Part shown: piece by piece, positions 54,454 to 62,554 of the stretch | How positions within the stretch are numbered: position 1 is the first letter of the stretch | How the letters are laid out: each line of letters starts with the position of its first letter | Origin: Planctomycetota bacterium | GTDB lineage: Bacteria > Planctomycetota > UBA1135 > GCA-002686595 | Direction of reading: 5' to 3' | Assembly (NCBI GenBank): GCA_016712565.1 | Contig: JADJQU010000003.1 | Location: 620,001 to 684,000, forward strand | Length of the DNA: 64,000 nt | Made by a program: the position numbers and the translations under genes | Notes under the pieces: generated by a model | What the model saw: the letters and a program-made list of their open reading frames with translations, nothing else | Database searches by the model: none | Told to the model about the DNA's origin: nothing

Positions 54454-54574
54454 ATCTCGGTTTCCTGCCCCGATGATCGCGCAGCTTCCATGACCCTAGG
54501 TGCTCGATCCCGCCACGACGATACGGTCATGGACGTAGCGCACACCGCACGGTGAACGCATGACGGAGCCGTTG

Positions 54575-54591
54575 CGTCCAGGAACTGGACG
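54575..54591. other. hairpin CGTCCAG/CTGGACG in 54454-54672 gap
   Basis: CGTCCAG (54575-54581), loop GAA, CTGGACG (54585-54591): a 7-bp stem. A second hairpin with the same GTCCA/TGGAC arms follows at 54634-54654. Together they may be regulatory or terminator elements. Confidence 0.35.
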
Positions 54592-54633
54592 AAAGTGGGC
54601 GGTTGGGTCGTCGGCGAGCCGCTGCGAGTCCAA

Positions 54634-54654
54634 CGCGTCCAAACTGTGGACGCG
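54634..54654 (-). terminator. hairpin after the 386-residue membrane gene
   Basis: CGCGTCCA (54634-54641) pairs with TGGACGCG (54647-54654), 8 bp, loop AACTG. It lies 19 nt beyond the stop of the minus-strand gene at 54673. No clear U tract. Confidence 0.45.
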
Positions 54655-54672
54655 AGCGGCGACGCGGCGACG

Positions 54673-55833
54673 TCAATTCCCCGGCGAAAACGACGCCAAC
54701 GGCACGCCGTCACAATCCGCGCAGCTGCCCGCGCTCCCGTCAGGTCCCTGCGCGCGCGCGAACTGCGTCCAACACAGCGGGCAATAGGCCGTGACGTCTG
54801 CTTCGCGCGCCGGCGGAGCGAGCGCGACTTCCGGGTCCAGATCCGCCGCGCGCGCGAGCCGATCCAGGTGCAGCGCCTCGCGCCGATCGAAGGCGGCGCG
54901 CGCGGCCCGCACGCTCTCGGGCAGACCGATTCGCGTGGCCCCCAGGCGCACCTCGCGCAGGGCGTGCAGGAGACGCGGCGCGCATTCGCGCTGCGAGAGC
55001 AGCACGCGCGCCACCGCCAGCGGGTGGAACCCCACGAAGGCATCGCGCACCGCGGCATCGACCGCGCGCACGGCCAGGGGCGGCGAGATGGCGAGTTGGA
55101 ACAGGTGGAGCCGCCGCTCCGCGCCCTCGGCGGGGAACAGCGCCCGGTGGGTGCGATGGAACTGGACCAGCACCCACGCCTGGATCGCGATCAGGATCCC
55201 AAGCAGGTACGGCCAGGTCAGCTCCAGGCCCAGACGCCACAGCACGACCGGCAGCACCGCGATCAGGAAAAGAAACAGCACGTTGCAAGCCAGCAGCAAC
55301 GGCCGTGTGGCGGCGAGCGCCTCGTCCGCGCGCCGTTTCACTGCCCCGACGTCGAAGGCCTCCGCCAGGTCCGCGTCGATCAGGGCTCCGCGCTGCTCGG
55401 GGGCGCACGCGCGCCAGCGCGCCAGTCGACGCACCGCGAGGCGCGCCGAGAGGGCCGACGAGGCACGGGCCAGCTCCCGGTCGCCGATGAGGATCCGCCT
55501 TCCCTCGACGCGCACGGGCTCCGTGTCCGCCAGGACCGTGGGCGAGAGCGTGTGGATCCGCCCGCCGAGGTCCCGCGGGGCCGCGCGGTTCACCACCACG
55601 TGGTCGGCGACGGCCAGGGGCCAGACGTCCACCACGGCGTGCCGGCCCAGGGGCGGCAGGACCTGCAGCAGCACCCAGTGGCCCGCCGGTGTGGCGAGCC
55701 TGAGTCCCGGACCCGCCGTCCAGCCCCCGAGCCACGGAGAGCGGAACACCACGGCCCCGTGGCCCACGAGACACCAGCAATCGGTGACGTACAACGCCGA
55801 GAGCAGCGCGATCAGCGACTCGATCGGCCCCAC
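54673..55833 (-). CDS. membrane protein with C-terminal zinc-like CxxC motifs
   Basis: 386 residues, not recognised. It starts with an amphipathic/hydrophobic stretch (ESLIALLSALYVTDCWCLVGHGAVV). The chain then reads as a soluble section (LRLATPAGHWVLLQVLPPLGRHAVVDVW ... EPVRVEGRRILIGD), two membrane helices (LLLACNVLFLFLIAVLPVVLWRLGL and YLLGILIAIQAWVLVQF, about 175-220) and a helical region. It ends with YCPLCWTQFARA and GSCADCDGV, four Cys in CPLC...CADC, a possible zinc knuckle. The stop region is followed by a hairpin. Next to the DUF2167 gene, 19 nt downstream of its stop, so likely co-transcribed with it. Confidence 0.58.
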   Translation of the reverse strand: MGPIESLIALLSALYVTDCWCLVGHGAVVFRSPWLGGWTAGPGLRLATPAGHWVLLQVLPPLGRHAVVDVWPLAVADHVVVNRAAPRDLGGRIHTLSPTVLADTEPVRVEGRRILIGDRELARASSALSARLAVRRLARWRACAPEQRGALIDADLAEAFDVGAVKRRADEALAATRPLLLACNVLFLFLIAVLPVVLWRLGLELTWPYLLGILIAIQAWVLVQFHRTHRALFPAEGAERRLHLFQLAISPPLAVRAVDAAVRDAFVGFHPLAVARVLLSQRECAPRLLHALREVRLGATRIGLPESVRAARAAFDRREALHLDRLARAADLDPEVALAPPAREADVTAYCPLCWTQFARAQGPDGSAGSCADCDGVPLASFSPGN

Positions 55834-55852
55834 GGTGGCGAGAGGCCGCTGC

Positions 55853-56785
55853 TCAGGCCTCGACGCTCTTGTCGGACTTGCGGCTGAAGATCCGCTTGAC
55901 GAATCCCGCGACGGCGATGGCCCCGATCACGAGGAACTTCCACAGCTTCGTGAACAGCCCCGTCTTGGCCGCGAGCACGCCCGCACCGCCCGCCACCAAG
56001 GCGGTCAACCCGTAGGCGGCCAGCTTGTCGCCTGCCACGTACTCCGTGTAGCGCTGGCCCTGCTTGAAGTCGAAGCCCTTGATGAACGTGCGGTAGTCCG
56101 GCAACACGCGCTCGAAATCCTCCGCGCCGCACACCAGCGTCGCCTCCATGACCCCCGTGCGGCCCAGGATGCGCGTGTTGTGGTTGACGCTCTCCCCGTT
56201 GTCGCTCTTGGCCTTCATGGCCCACTCCAGGTTCTGGGTGGCCTCGTCGTAATGGGGCAACTGGGCCCAGCCCAGGAGTTCGATCGTGGCCCAGCCGCGC
56301 TCCTTGCGCACCTGGTTGCCCTGCTCGTTGCCCTCGCGCATGGACGCGAGGAGCTTGTCGGCGTCGAGCTCGTCCTTGTCGTCGTCCTTGACGTGCCCGG
56401 TGTCGGAGTACTCGAACACCACGAACCAAGAATCCGCGGCGTGGAACACGAGCCCCAGCTCGCGCTGGCTGGCCGGATTCCCCATGGATTCCAGGAAGGA
56501 GCGCGCGTCGTCCGCCCCCAGGAAATGGAAGCCCTCGGGCACGTTGACCTTCGCGTACTCGCCGAGGTCGCCCTCGGCCGGGCCCGCAAGACCCGGCATC
56601 TGCGAAAGCTCAGGCTCCGTGGGCTGCTCGTCGGGCGGGTTCTCGAGCTCCGCGGGCGTGGTCGGGAGCTCCGCGGGCACGGGCTCTTGGCCCTGTGCGG
56701 GGGCGAGTGCACCCAGGGAGACGAGCGTGAGCGAGGCGAGGAGCGAGGTGCCCTGCGCGCGGGCCCTGTTGGAGAAAAGGAACAT
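55853..56785 (-). CDS. DUF2167 membrane-anchored protein
   Basis: 310 residues from ATG 56785. A signal peptide (LLASLTLVSLGALAPAQGQ) starts it. An acidic Pro/Glu linker follows, then the DUF2167 region: EYAKVNVPEGFHFLGADDARSFLESMGNP, RELGLVFHAADSWFVVFEYSDTGHVKDDDKDELDADKLLASM, and NHNTRILGRTGVMEATLVCG, then a last membrane segment (FLVIGAIAVAGFVKRIF, ~285-300). DUF2167 proteins are inner-membrane proteins of unknown function, also found in enterobacteria and Pseudomonas. The acidic DDDKDELDAD stretch is a possible metal site. The gene appears to be followed by the 386-residue membrane gene. Confidence 0.85.
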   Translation of the reverse strand: MFLFSNRARAQGTSLLASLTLVSLGALAPAQGQEPVPAELPTTPAELENPPDEQPTEPELSQMPGLAGPAEGDLGEYAKVNVPEGFHFLGADDARSFLESMGNPASQRELGLVFHAADSWFVVFEYSDTGHVKDDDKDELDADKLLASMREGNEQGNQVRKERGWATIELLGWAQLPHYDEATQNLEWAMKAKSDNGESVNHNTRILGRTGVMEATLVCGAEDFERVLPDYRTFIKGFDFKQGQRYTEYVAGDKLAAYGLTALVAGGAGVLAAKTGLFTKLWKFLVIGAIAVAGFVKRIFSRKSDKSVEA

Positions 56786-56847
56786 GGAGGGATCCCTGGG
56801 AGTCGGGGTTGCGGAATGGCCGCGGCGAATTCTGGACGGTCGGGCAG

Positions 56848-56853
56848 ACTCTA
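56848..56853 (-). promoter_or_regulatory. -10-like element before the DUF2167 gene
   Basis: TAGAGT (56853-56848) about 65 nt before the ATG at 56785; no clear -35. Confidence 0.2.
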
Positions 56854-56961
56854 CCGATCGGGGGGCCGCCCGTCCCCTACGTGCGAGCAGCCTTCCAGGT
56901 CCTGGCGGGGAGCCAGAGCCGCCCGTCCCACGGTCCCAGGGCCGGATGGGCCCGTGACGGC

Positions 56962-56967
56962 TAGGCT
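56962..56967 (+). promoter_or_regulatory. -10-like element before the propeller gene
   Basis: TAGGCT 37 nt before the ATG at 57004; a ribosome-binding-like CAGGAG is at 56991-56996. No clear -35. Confidence 0.3.
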
Positions 56968-57003
56968 GGTGGCGCCCCAAGTGTCCCCGCCCAGGAGCCC
57001 TCC

Positions 57004-58728
57004 ATGATCCAGCGACTTTCCATCGTGCTCTTCCTCGCCCCCGCGGCCCTGGCCCAGAACAACGCGCCCGTCAGCGTGTCCAGCCTGGGAGCCCTGGCCA
57101 ACAACAACTCGTACTACTCGCTGATCTCGGCCGACGGACGCTACGTCGTCTTCCAGAGCGAGGCCCAGAACCTCGTCCCCAACGACTTCAACGGCCGCTA
57201 CGACATCTTCCGCCGCGACCTCGCCACGGGAGTCACGGAACTCGCCAGCGTCGGCACCACGGGCAACTCCGCCAACGGCTTGGGCTTGAGCCCCGCGGTC
57301 TCGGGGGACGGCCGATTCGTGGTCTGGTCCAGCGATGCCACGAACGTGGTGGCGAACGACACCAACGGCACCTGGGACGTGTTCCTGCGCGACATGGTCG
57401 CAGGAGTCAGCACGCGGCTCAGCCTCGATGCGGGCGGCAACCAGGCCCTGCTCCGCAGCGACCAGCCGCGCATCACGCCCGACGGCCGCTTCGTGACCTT
57501 CGAATCGGACGCCGACCTGCTCCCCGCGGACACCAACGGCCTGAAGGACTGCTACGCCCTCGACCGCTCCACGGGCACGCTCTCGCTGGTCAGCGTCACG
57601 GCGGCCGGCGTCCTGGGCAACAGCATCAGCTACGCCGCCCAGCCCTCCGACGACGGCCGCTTCGTGTGCTTCTTTTCCAGCGCCTCGAACCTGGTCGCCG
57701 GCGACACCAACAACTGGGCCGACGTGTTCTGGAAGGACCTGCAGACCGGCACGCTGCTGCGTGTCAACGTCTCCACCGCGGGCGTCCAGGCCAACAACGA
57801 GTCGATCTGGCCCAGCATCTCGGGCGACGGCCAAGTGGTCACCTACTGCAGCGTGGCGAACACGCTGGTCGGCGGGGACACCAACGGCCAGTGGGACCTG
57901 TTCGCCTTCGACGTGCCGAGCGGCACGACGACGCGGCTGAACCTCCAGCCCAACGGGGCCCAGGCGAACAGCTACGTGCGCTCCCCCACCTCGCTCACCT
58001 TCGACGGCCGTTTCGTGATCTACGCTTCGCTCTCGTCGAACCTGGTGGCGGGCGACACCAACGGATTCCAGGACATTTTCGTGCGCGACCGCCTGCTCTC
58101 CTCGACCGAGCGCGTGGCCTACGCCTTCGACGGCGCACAGACGAATTCGGACAACTTCGTCCCGCACATGACGCCGGACAAGCGCTGGATGACCTTCACC
58201 TCCACGGCGAGCAACATCGTCCCCGGCGACAGCAACGGCTTCCGCGACATCTTCGCCAGCCGCCTGGGGGGCGACTGGACCAGCTACTGCACGGCGAAGC
58301 AGAACTCCCTGGGCTGCACGCCGACGATCAGCGGCGTGGGCAACCCCAGCGCCGGCAACCTCGCGGCCTTCGTGGTCAGCGCGAGCCAGGTGAGGAACCA
58401 GAAGCCGGGCCTGTTCCTCTACACGCCCGGCGGCGTGCCCTCGGCGCAGCCGTTCCAGGGCGGAACCCTGTGCCTGGGCGGCGCGCCGATTCGGCGCACT
58501 CCTTCGATCTCCTCGGGCGGGACCCCGTTGCCGGCCAACGACTGCAGCGGCGTCTACGCCCTCGACTTCAACGCCTTCGCGGCCGGACTCCTGGGCGGGA
58601 ATCCCTCTCCGGCGCTGCTGCTGGCGGGCGGCAACTACCAGTGCCAGGTCTGGGGGCGCGACCCGGGATTCCCCGCGCCCAACAACACCACGCTGTCGGA
58701 CGCCCTCGAGGTGCTGATCGGGCCTTGA
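57004..58728 (+). CDS. secreted seven-bladed beta-propeller (TolB/PD40-type) with shared C-terminal domain
   Basis: 574 residues with a signal peptide (MIQRLSIVLFLAPAALAQ). Seven repeats follow, each with D(G)R(Y/F)V(V/T)(F/W) and a calcium-site-like (N/G)D(T/F)NG(x)xD(I/V)F: SADGRYVVF...NDFNGRYDIF, SGDGRFVVW...NDTNGTWDVF, TPDGRFVTF...ADTNGLKDCY, SDDGRFVCF...GDTNNWADVF, SGDGQVVTY...GDTNGQWDLF, TFDGRFVIY...GDTNGFQDIF, and TPDKRWMTF...GDSNGFRDIF. Seven copies make one closed propeller. The last ~145 residues (from YCTAKQNSLGC, about 429) are the domain shared with two neighbours. Extracellular; probably a binding or structural protein. Confidence 0.85.
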   Translation: MIQRLSIVLFLAPAALAQNNAPVSVSSLGALANNNSYYSLISADGRYVVFQSEAQNLVPNDFNGRYDIFRRDLATGVTELASVGTTGNSANGLGLSPAVSGDGRFVVWSSDATNVVANDTNGTWDVFLRDMVAGVSTRLSLDAGGNQALLRSDQPRITPDGRFVTFESDADLLPADTNGLKDCYALDRSTGTLSLVSVTAAGVLGNSISYAAQPSDDGRFVCFFSSASNLVAGDTNNWADVFWKDLQTGTLLRVNVSTAGVQANNESIWPSISGDGQVVTYCSVANTLVGGDTNGQWDLFAFDVPSGTTTRLNLQPNGAQANSYVRSPTSLTFDGRFVIYASLSSNLVAGDTNGFQDIFVRDRLLSSTERVAYAFDGAQTNSDNFVPHMTPDKRWMTFTSTASNIVPGDSNGFRDIFASRLGGDWTSYCTAKQNSLGCTPTISGVGNPSAGNLAAFVVSASQVRNQKPGLFLYTPGGVPSAQPFQGGTLCLGGAPIRRTPSISSGGTPLPANDCSGVYALDFNAFAAGLLGGNPSPALLLAGGNYQCQVWGRDPGFPAPNNTTLSDALEVLIGP

Positions 58729-58730
58729 GG

Positions 58731-58769
58731 GCGGTTTCCTGGCCAGGCGCGGCGACGACGCGCATTCGC
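58731..58769 (+). repeat. dispersed intergenic repeat, best core copy
   Basis: The 39-nt sequence here (GCGGTTTCCTGGCCAGGCGC onward) matches 20741-20779 at 34 of 39 positions and contains the 23-nt segment identical to 1843-1865 on the minus strand. It starts 2 nt after the propeller gene's stop. Confidence 0.75.
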
Positions 58770-58861
58770 CCGGCCAGGCCTCGGAGGAAGCGCAACGACG
58801 CGGGCGCGAGCCACGCAGCGTCTCCGCGGCACGAGGGGTTCCAGGACGGGCTCTTGGGCCC

Positions 58862-59812
58862 CTACCCGCGGACCGCTGCGAAACGCGCCTTGTACCAGTC
58901 GAGCGTCGCGCCCAGTCCCGTGCGCCAATCCACCTTCGGCTCGTAGCCCAGCACGCGCCTGGCGCGCTCCAGAGAAGCCACGGAGTACAGCACATCGCCG
59001 GCCCGCGGCGTGGCGTAGTTCGGCGCGCAGGCCACGCCCAGGCGCTCGCACATGGCGCGGTAGAGGTTGTTGATCGAGATGCTCTGCCCCGTGCCGACGT
59101 TGACGATCGCCCCAGGTGCCAGGTCTCGCTCGAGGGCCAGCAGGTTCGCGCTGACGACGTTTTCCACGTACGTGAAATCGCGGGTCTGCTCGCCGTCGCC
59201 GTAGATCGTCGCCTGCCGCCCCTCGAGCAGGGCCTTGGCGAAGATGGCGATCACGCCCGTGTAGGGCGAGTCGTCCGCCTGCCGGGGGCCGAAGATGTTG
59301 AAGTAGCGGAGCGCAATGGTGCGCATGCCGTGGCAGTTGGCCCACACCTGCAGCAGGTGCTCGCCGGCCACCTTGCCCGAGGCGTAGGGCGAAAGCGGCG
59401 TGGGCAGCATGGTCTCGATCTTCGGCAAGTCGGTGGAGTTGCCGTAGGCCGCCGAGGACGCGGCGAAGACGAAGCGCTGCACGCCCGCCTCGCGCGCCGC
59501 CTCGAGCAGGCGCAGCGTGCCGGTCACGTTGATCTCGTAGCTCTTGAGCGGGTCCGCCACGCTCTGGGGCACGGAAACCTGGGCCGCCTCGTGCAACACG
59601 GCGCTGACGCCCTGGCACGCCTTGCGCACGGCGGCGGGGTCGGTGATGTCGCCGCGCACGAATTCGATGCGGTCGGCGATCTCCGCCAAGTTCTCCAGCC
59701 GGCCGGTGGCAAGGTTGTCGAGCACGCGCACCCGCGCCCCGCGCTTCACGAGCGCCGTCGCCAGGTGGGAACCGATGAAGCCGGCGCCGCCGGTGACGAG
59801 ATGGAGGTTCAT
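58862..59812 (-). CDS. NAD-dependent sugar epimerase/dehydratase (GalE-like)
   Basis: 316 residues from ATG 59812; a TTG at 59824 would add four residues. Rossmann loop GGAGFIGS (8-15), a catalytic Ser in the SSAAYG strand (119-124) and Tyr143/Lys147 in SPYASGK. It continues with RYFNIFGPRQ, RDFTYVENVV and INVGTG-like AIVNVGTG. The substrate is most likely a UDP-hexose or UDP-HexNAc. Cytoplasmic. The surface-glycan genes of this window lie ~45 kb away, so its pathway is not evident from neighbours. It ends at 58862, opposite the propeller gene. Confidence 0.9.
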   Translation of the reverse strand: MNLHLVTGGAGFIGSHLATALVKRGARVRVLDNLATGRLENLAEIADRIEFVRGDITDPAAVRKACQGVSAVLHEAAQVSVPQSVADPLKSYEINVTGTLRLLEAAREAGVQRFVFAASSAAYGNSTDLPKIETMLPTPLSPYASGKVAGEHLLQVWANCHGMRTIALRYFNIFGPRQADDSPYTGVIAIFAKALLEGRQATIYGDGEQTRDFTYVENVVSANLLALERDLAPGAIVNVGTGQSISINNLYRAMCERLGVACAPNYATPRAGDVLYSVASLERARRVLGYEPKVDWRTGLGATLDWYKARFAAVRG

Positions 59813-59982
59813 GCAGTTGGACAAGGATGCGCTACGCGCAGGGTTGGGGCAATTCCTCCGGCCTTCCGTCCGACGACGGCGACCCCGGGATCTTCCCGAC
59901 CGGCCCGTCCCGGCGACTCCCGGAGCCCGGTACTTGACTTTCCCAGGCCCCTGGGGCGAGCCTCACGGCCCCCATCTTCCCC

Positions 59983-59990
59983 AAGGAGGT
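59983..59990 (+). promoter_or_regulatory. consensus Shine-Dalgarno AAGGAGGT
   Basis: A near-perfect anti-16S site 4 nt from the ATG at 59994, the only such strong site I noticed in the window; most genes here start with weak or no site. It fixes this start. Confidence 0.7.
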
Positions 59991-59993
59991 CCC

Positions 59994-60557
59994 ATGGTCC
60001 CCTGGTCCGCGCTTCTGTTCCCGATCCTTGCCTCGGCCGCGCTCGTGTTCGTCGTGAGCAGCCTGATCCACATGGTGATCAAGTGGCACCAGTCGGACTA
60101 TCGCAAGCTCCCCAACGAGGAGGAGGTGCGCGCCGTCCTGAAGAGGAGCGCCGCCGCCCCGGGCCAGTACATCGTCCCCCATTGCAAGGACAGCAAGGAC
60201 GCCTGCTCGCCCGAAATGGCCCAGAAGTTCGCCGAGGGTCCGAACCTGGTGATGCACCTGCGGCCCAACGGCCCCATGCAGCTGGGGCCCTTCCTCGGCA
60301 AGTGGGTGCTCTACACCGTGGTCGTCTCCGCCCTGGTCGCCTACGTGGCTCGGATCGCGCTCCCCGCCGGCACCGACTACATGCAGGTGTTCCGCGTCGT
60401 GGGTTTCACGGCCTGGCTCGCCTACGCCTGGCAGGGGCCGAGCGATTCCATCTGGAAGGGCAAGCCCTGGTCGATCACCGCGAAGGAGATGTTCGACGGC
60501 CTGCTCTACGGCCTCGTGACCGCCGGCGCCTTCGGCTGGCTGTGGCCCAGGGGCTGA
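59994..60557 (+). CDS. membrane protein of unknown function
   Basis: 187 residues. A first membrane helix (LFPILASAALVFVVSSLIHMVI, 8-29) is followed by a basic loop with WHQSDYRKLPNEEEVRAVLKRSAAAPGQYIVPHC and by at least two more (WVLYTVVVSALVAYVARIALP; VFRVVGFTAWLAYAWQGP; and GLVTAGAFGWLW). The IHMVIKWHQSDYRKLPNEEEV segment and the HC-rich loop are recognisable as a small conserved family seen in Planctomycetes and other phyla, which I cannot name. The HD-domain gene starts 3 nt after its stop, so the two are co-expressed. Confidence 0.68.
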   Translation: MVPWSALLFPILASAALVFVVSSLIHMVIKWHQSDYRKLPNEEEVRAVLKRSAAAPGQYIVPHCKDSKDACSPEMAQKFAEGPNLVMHLRPNGPMQLGPFLGKWVLYTVVVSALVAYVARIALPAGTDYMQVFRVVGFTAWLAYAWQGPSDSIWKGKPWSITAKEMFDGLLYGLVTAGAFGWLWPRG

Positions 60558-60560
60558 ACC

Positions 60561-61151
60561 GTGGACGCCATGGGCTTGGACCGCGCGCGCGCCTGGGCGC
60601 ACCTGTGTGAATGGACCAAGACCGACGCGCTGCGCAAGCACGCGCGCGCGGTCGAGGTCGTGATGCGCGCGGCGGCGCTGCGCCACGGCGCGGGCCCGGG
60701 CGACGTCGAGCGTTTCGGGCTCGCGGGCATGCTCCACGACGCCGACTACGAAGCCTGGCCCGAGGAGCACCCGCGTCGCATCGTGGCCTGGCTGGTGGAG
60801 CACGGCGAGCCCGAGGTGGCCCACGCCGTTTCGGCCCACTACACGAAGTGGGGCGTCCCGTACGAGAGCCCGCTCGACAAGGCGCTGCTGGCCTGCGACG
60901 AGCTGACGGGCTTCATCGGCGCCTGCTGCCACGTGCGCGAAGGCGGGATCCTGAGCCTCGAGCCGAAGAGCGTCTTGAAGAAGCTCAAGGACAAGGGATT
61001 CGCGGCCAAGGTCGAGCGCTCCGAGGTCCAGGCGGGCGTGGACCTGCTGTCGGTGGACCTCGCGGCCCACGTCGCCTTCGTGATCGAGGCCCTGCGCCCC
61101 CACGCCGCGGAGCTGGGCCTCCTGGGCCGGCCGCAAACGACGGCCCCCTAG
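60561..61151 (+). CDS. HD-domain hydrolase
   Basis: 196 residues from GTG 60561. HD superfamily: His27 in RKHARAVE, His59-Asp60 in LAGMLHDADYEAWPEEHP, then His-containing helices (AHAVSAHYTKWGVPYESPLDKALLACDELTGFI) with an Asp in DKALLACDE. Such small HD proteins hydrolyse phosphomonoesters or (oligo)nucleotides (predicted 'HDIG'-like phosphohydrolases). Cytoplasmic. It is 3 nt behind the membrane protein gene and converges on the secreted-protein gene with a gap of 7 nt. Confidence 0.85.
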   Translation: MDAMGLDRARAWAHLCEWTKTDALRKHARAVEVVMRAAALRHGAGPGDVERFGLAGMLHDADYEAWPEEHPRRIVAWLVEHGEPEVAHAVSAHYTKWGVPYESPLDKALLACDELTGFIGACCHVREGGILSLEPKSVLKKLKDKGFAAKVERSEVQAGVDLLSVDLAAHVAFVIEALRPHAAELGLLGRPQTTAP

Positions 61152-61158
61152 CCCGACG

Positions 61159-62229
61159 TCAGAATCCCTGGACGAATTCCAGCGCTGAGGACAGTGCCGT
61201 GTTGTTGGGCGAGGCGAAGCCCGGGTCGCGGCCCCACCATTGGGCGTTGACCTGGGTGCCGGGGACGAGCAGCGCGGGGGAGGGATTGCCCCCGTATCCG
61301 CCCTGGGTGAAGGCGTTGAAGTCGAGCTGCCACTGGCCGCTGCAGTCGGAGTTCGGGGGCGGCGAGCCGCCCGCGTTCACCCCGGGAGTCCTGCGAATCG
61401 GCGCGGCCAGGCACAGAAAACCGCCTTGGAACGGGGCCACGCTGCTCCCGCCCAGGCTGTAGAGCAGGAGTCCCGGCTTCGCGTTGAGCACGTTGCCGCA
61501 GGAGAGCAGGAAACCGCTCGGGGCCGAGGCGCTGGGCGTTCCGGTGGCGATCAAGTTCGGCAGGCAGCCCAGTGAATTCAGCTTGGCCGTGCAATAGGGC
61601 ACGGGCGGCAGCGGCCCGAGCCAGCTCAACTGGAAGCCCGAGATCGTCGAGAAGAAGTTGTTCGCCGTGTCGATCTCGATCACCAGGGTCCCGCCGGTCA
61701 CCGTGACGCGGTGCTTCGCGAAGGTCGTGTTCTGCACGTGACCGCCGGGGAACGTGCCGAAGCCCAACACCACCAGGGGATCGGGGCTGTTCCACACGCG
61801 CACGAAGGTCTGGTCGGCCGAACTCGCGGCAAAGGCGTAGGTAGAGACCTCGTAGTCGCCGTTCCACAGCCCGGCCACTTCGATGTCGAGAATCGCGCCG
61901 AAGGTGGTGTTCGAGGCGTAGCGGTCGTCCATCAGGCGCTCGTCGCCGCCGCTGGACCCCGGCAGGTCGGTCTCGGTGTGGCTGAAGGTGCTGCCCACGG
62001 GCAGGTACTGGGCCGTCACCGCGGTGGGCGTTCCGTCGAGCGCGTGGAGCAAGAGGGGACCCGCCCCCGGCCAGGCGTTCCAGGCGCCGGGTTGCAGCGC
62101 CCCGCCGCCATAGTTGGCGCTGGGCAGCCCGTAGACGACGTTGCTGCCGATGTCGACGTTGAAACTCTGCGCGGCGGCGGGCACACCGCCGGCGAGGAGG
62201 GCCAGCAAACAGCGAGTCAGGGGACCCAT
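61159..62229 (-). CDS. secreted protein, beta-sandwich plus shared C-terminal domain
   Basis: 356 residues from ATG 62229 with a signal peptide (MGPLTRCLLALLAGGVPAAAQ). The first ~190 residues look like a jelly-roll/discoidin-type beta domain (DIEVAGLWNGDYEVSTYAFAASSADQTFVRVWN ... KHRVTVTGGTLVIEIDTAN). From about residue 214 it carries the ~145-residue YCTAKLNSLGC ... WWGRDPGFASPNNTALSSALEF domain, the third copy in the window. A rho-independent terminator for the upstream ABC gene lies just ahead. Extracellular; the beta domain may bind carbohydrate, which is a guess. Confidence 0.78.
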   Translation of the reverse strand: MGPLTRCLLALLAGGVPAAAQSFNVDIGSNVVYGLPSANYGGGALQPGAWNAWPGAGPLLLHALDGTPTAVTAQYLPVGSTFSHTETDLPGSSGGDERLMDDRYASNTTFGAILDIEVAGLWNGDYEVSTYAFAASSADQTFVRVWNSPDPLVVLGFGTFPGGHVQNTTFAKHRVTVTGGTLVIEIDTANNFFSTISGFQLSWLGPLPPVPYCTAKLNSLGCLPNLIATGTPSASAPSGFLLSCGNVLNAKPGLLLYSLGGSSVAPFQGGFLCLAAPIRRTPGVNAGGSPPPNSDCSGQWQLDFNAFTQGGYGGNPSPALLVPGTQVNAQWWGRDPGFASPNNTALSSALEFVQGF

Positions 62230-62307
62230 GGCGTTCTCCCGGAAAGGGGGTCGATCGTTCGGGGGCGCACGGTCCAGGATGCCACGGCCCCGGGAAACCG
62301 GGGACCG

Positions 62308-62345
62308 AAAAAGACCCGAGCCCGCCAGGAGGGCAGGCTCGGGTC
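62308..62345 (-). terminator. rho-independent terminator after the ABC permease gene
   Basis: GACCCGAGCC (62313-62322) pairs perfectly with GGCTCGGGTC (62336-62345); on the minus strand the stem is followed by TTTTT (62312-62308). It terminates the ABC unit whose last gene ends at 62555, ~210 nt upstream, and precedes the 62229 gene. The rest of the 62230-62554 gap is lower in GC near 62,510-62,560 but shows no gene. Confidence 0.75.
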
Positions 62346-62554
62346 CGGAAGGAGCACTCAGGAAAGTCCGTTCAGCTCAGGAGTCGTCTCTCTCGATCGG
62401 GGTCCCATCACCCCCGTGAGGCCCTCGCAGCCGCCCCGGCGGGCGGGAGCGAATCGCTCACACCCCGTTCCAGCCGGGTTGGACGAGGGGGCGAACGCGG
62501 CCCTTCCAAAATGTTCCAAGGACAACGTAACTACTGTGTTGACAGCCGTTTACG

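Noticed and set aside
51346..54555. A 1069-residue plus-strand open frame opposite the large secreted protein
   Set aside because: Arg/Gly/His-rich shadow of the repeat gene; the minus-strand frame has a signal peptide and shared domain.
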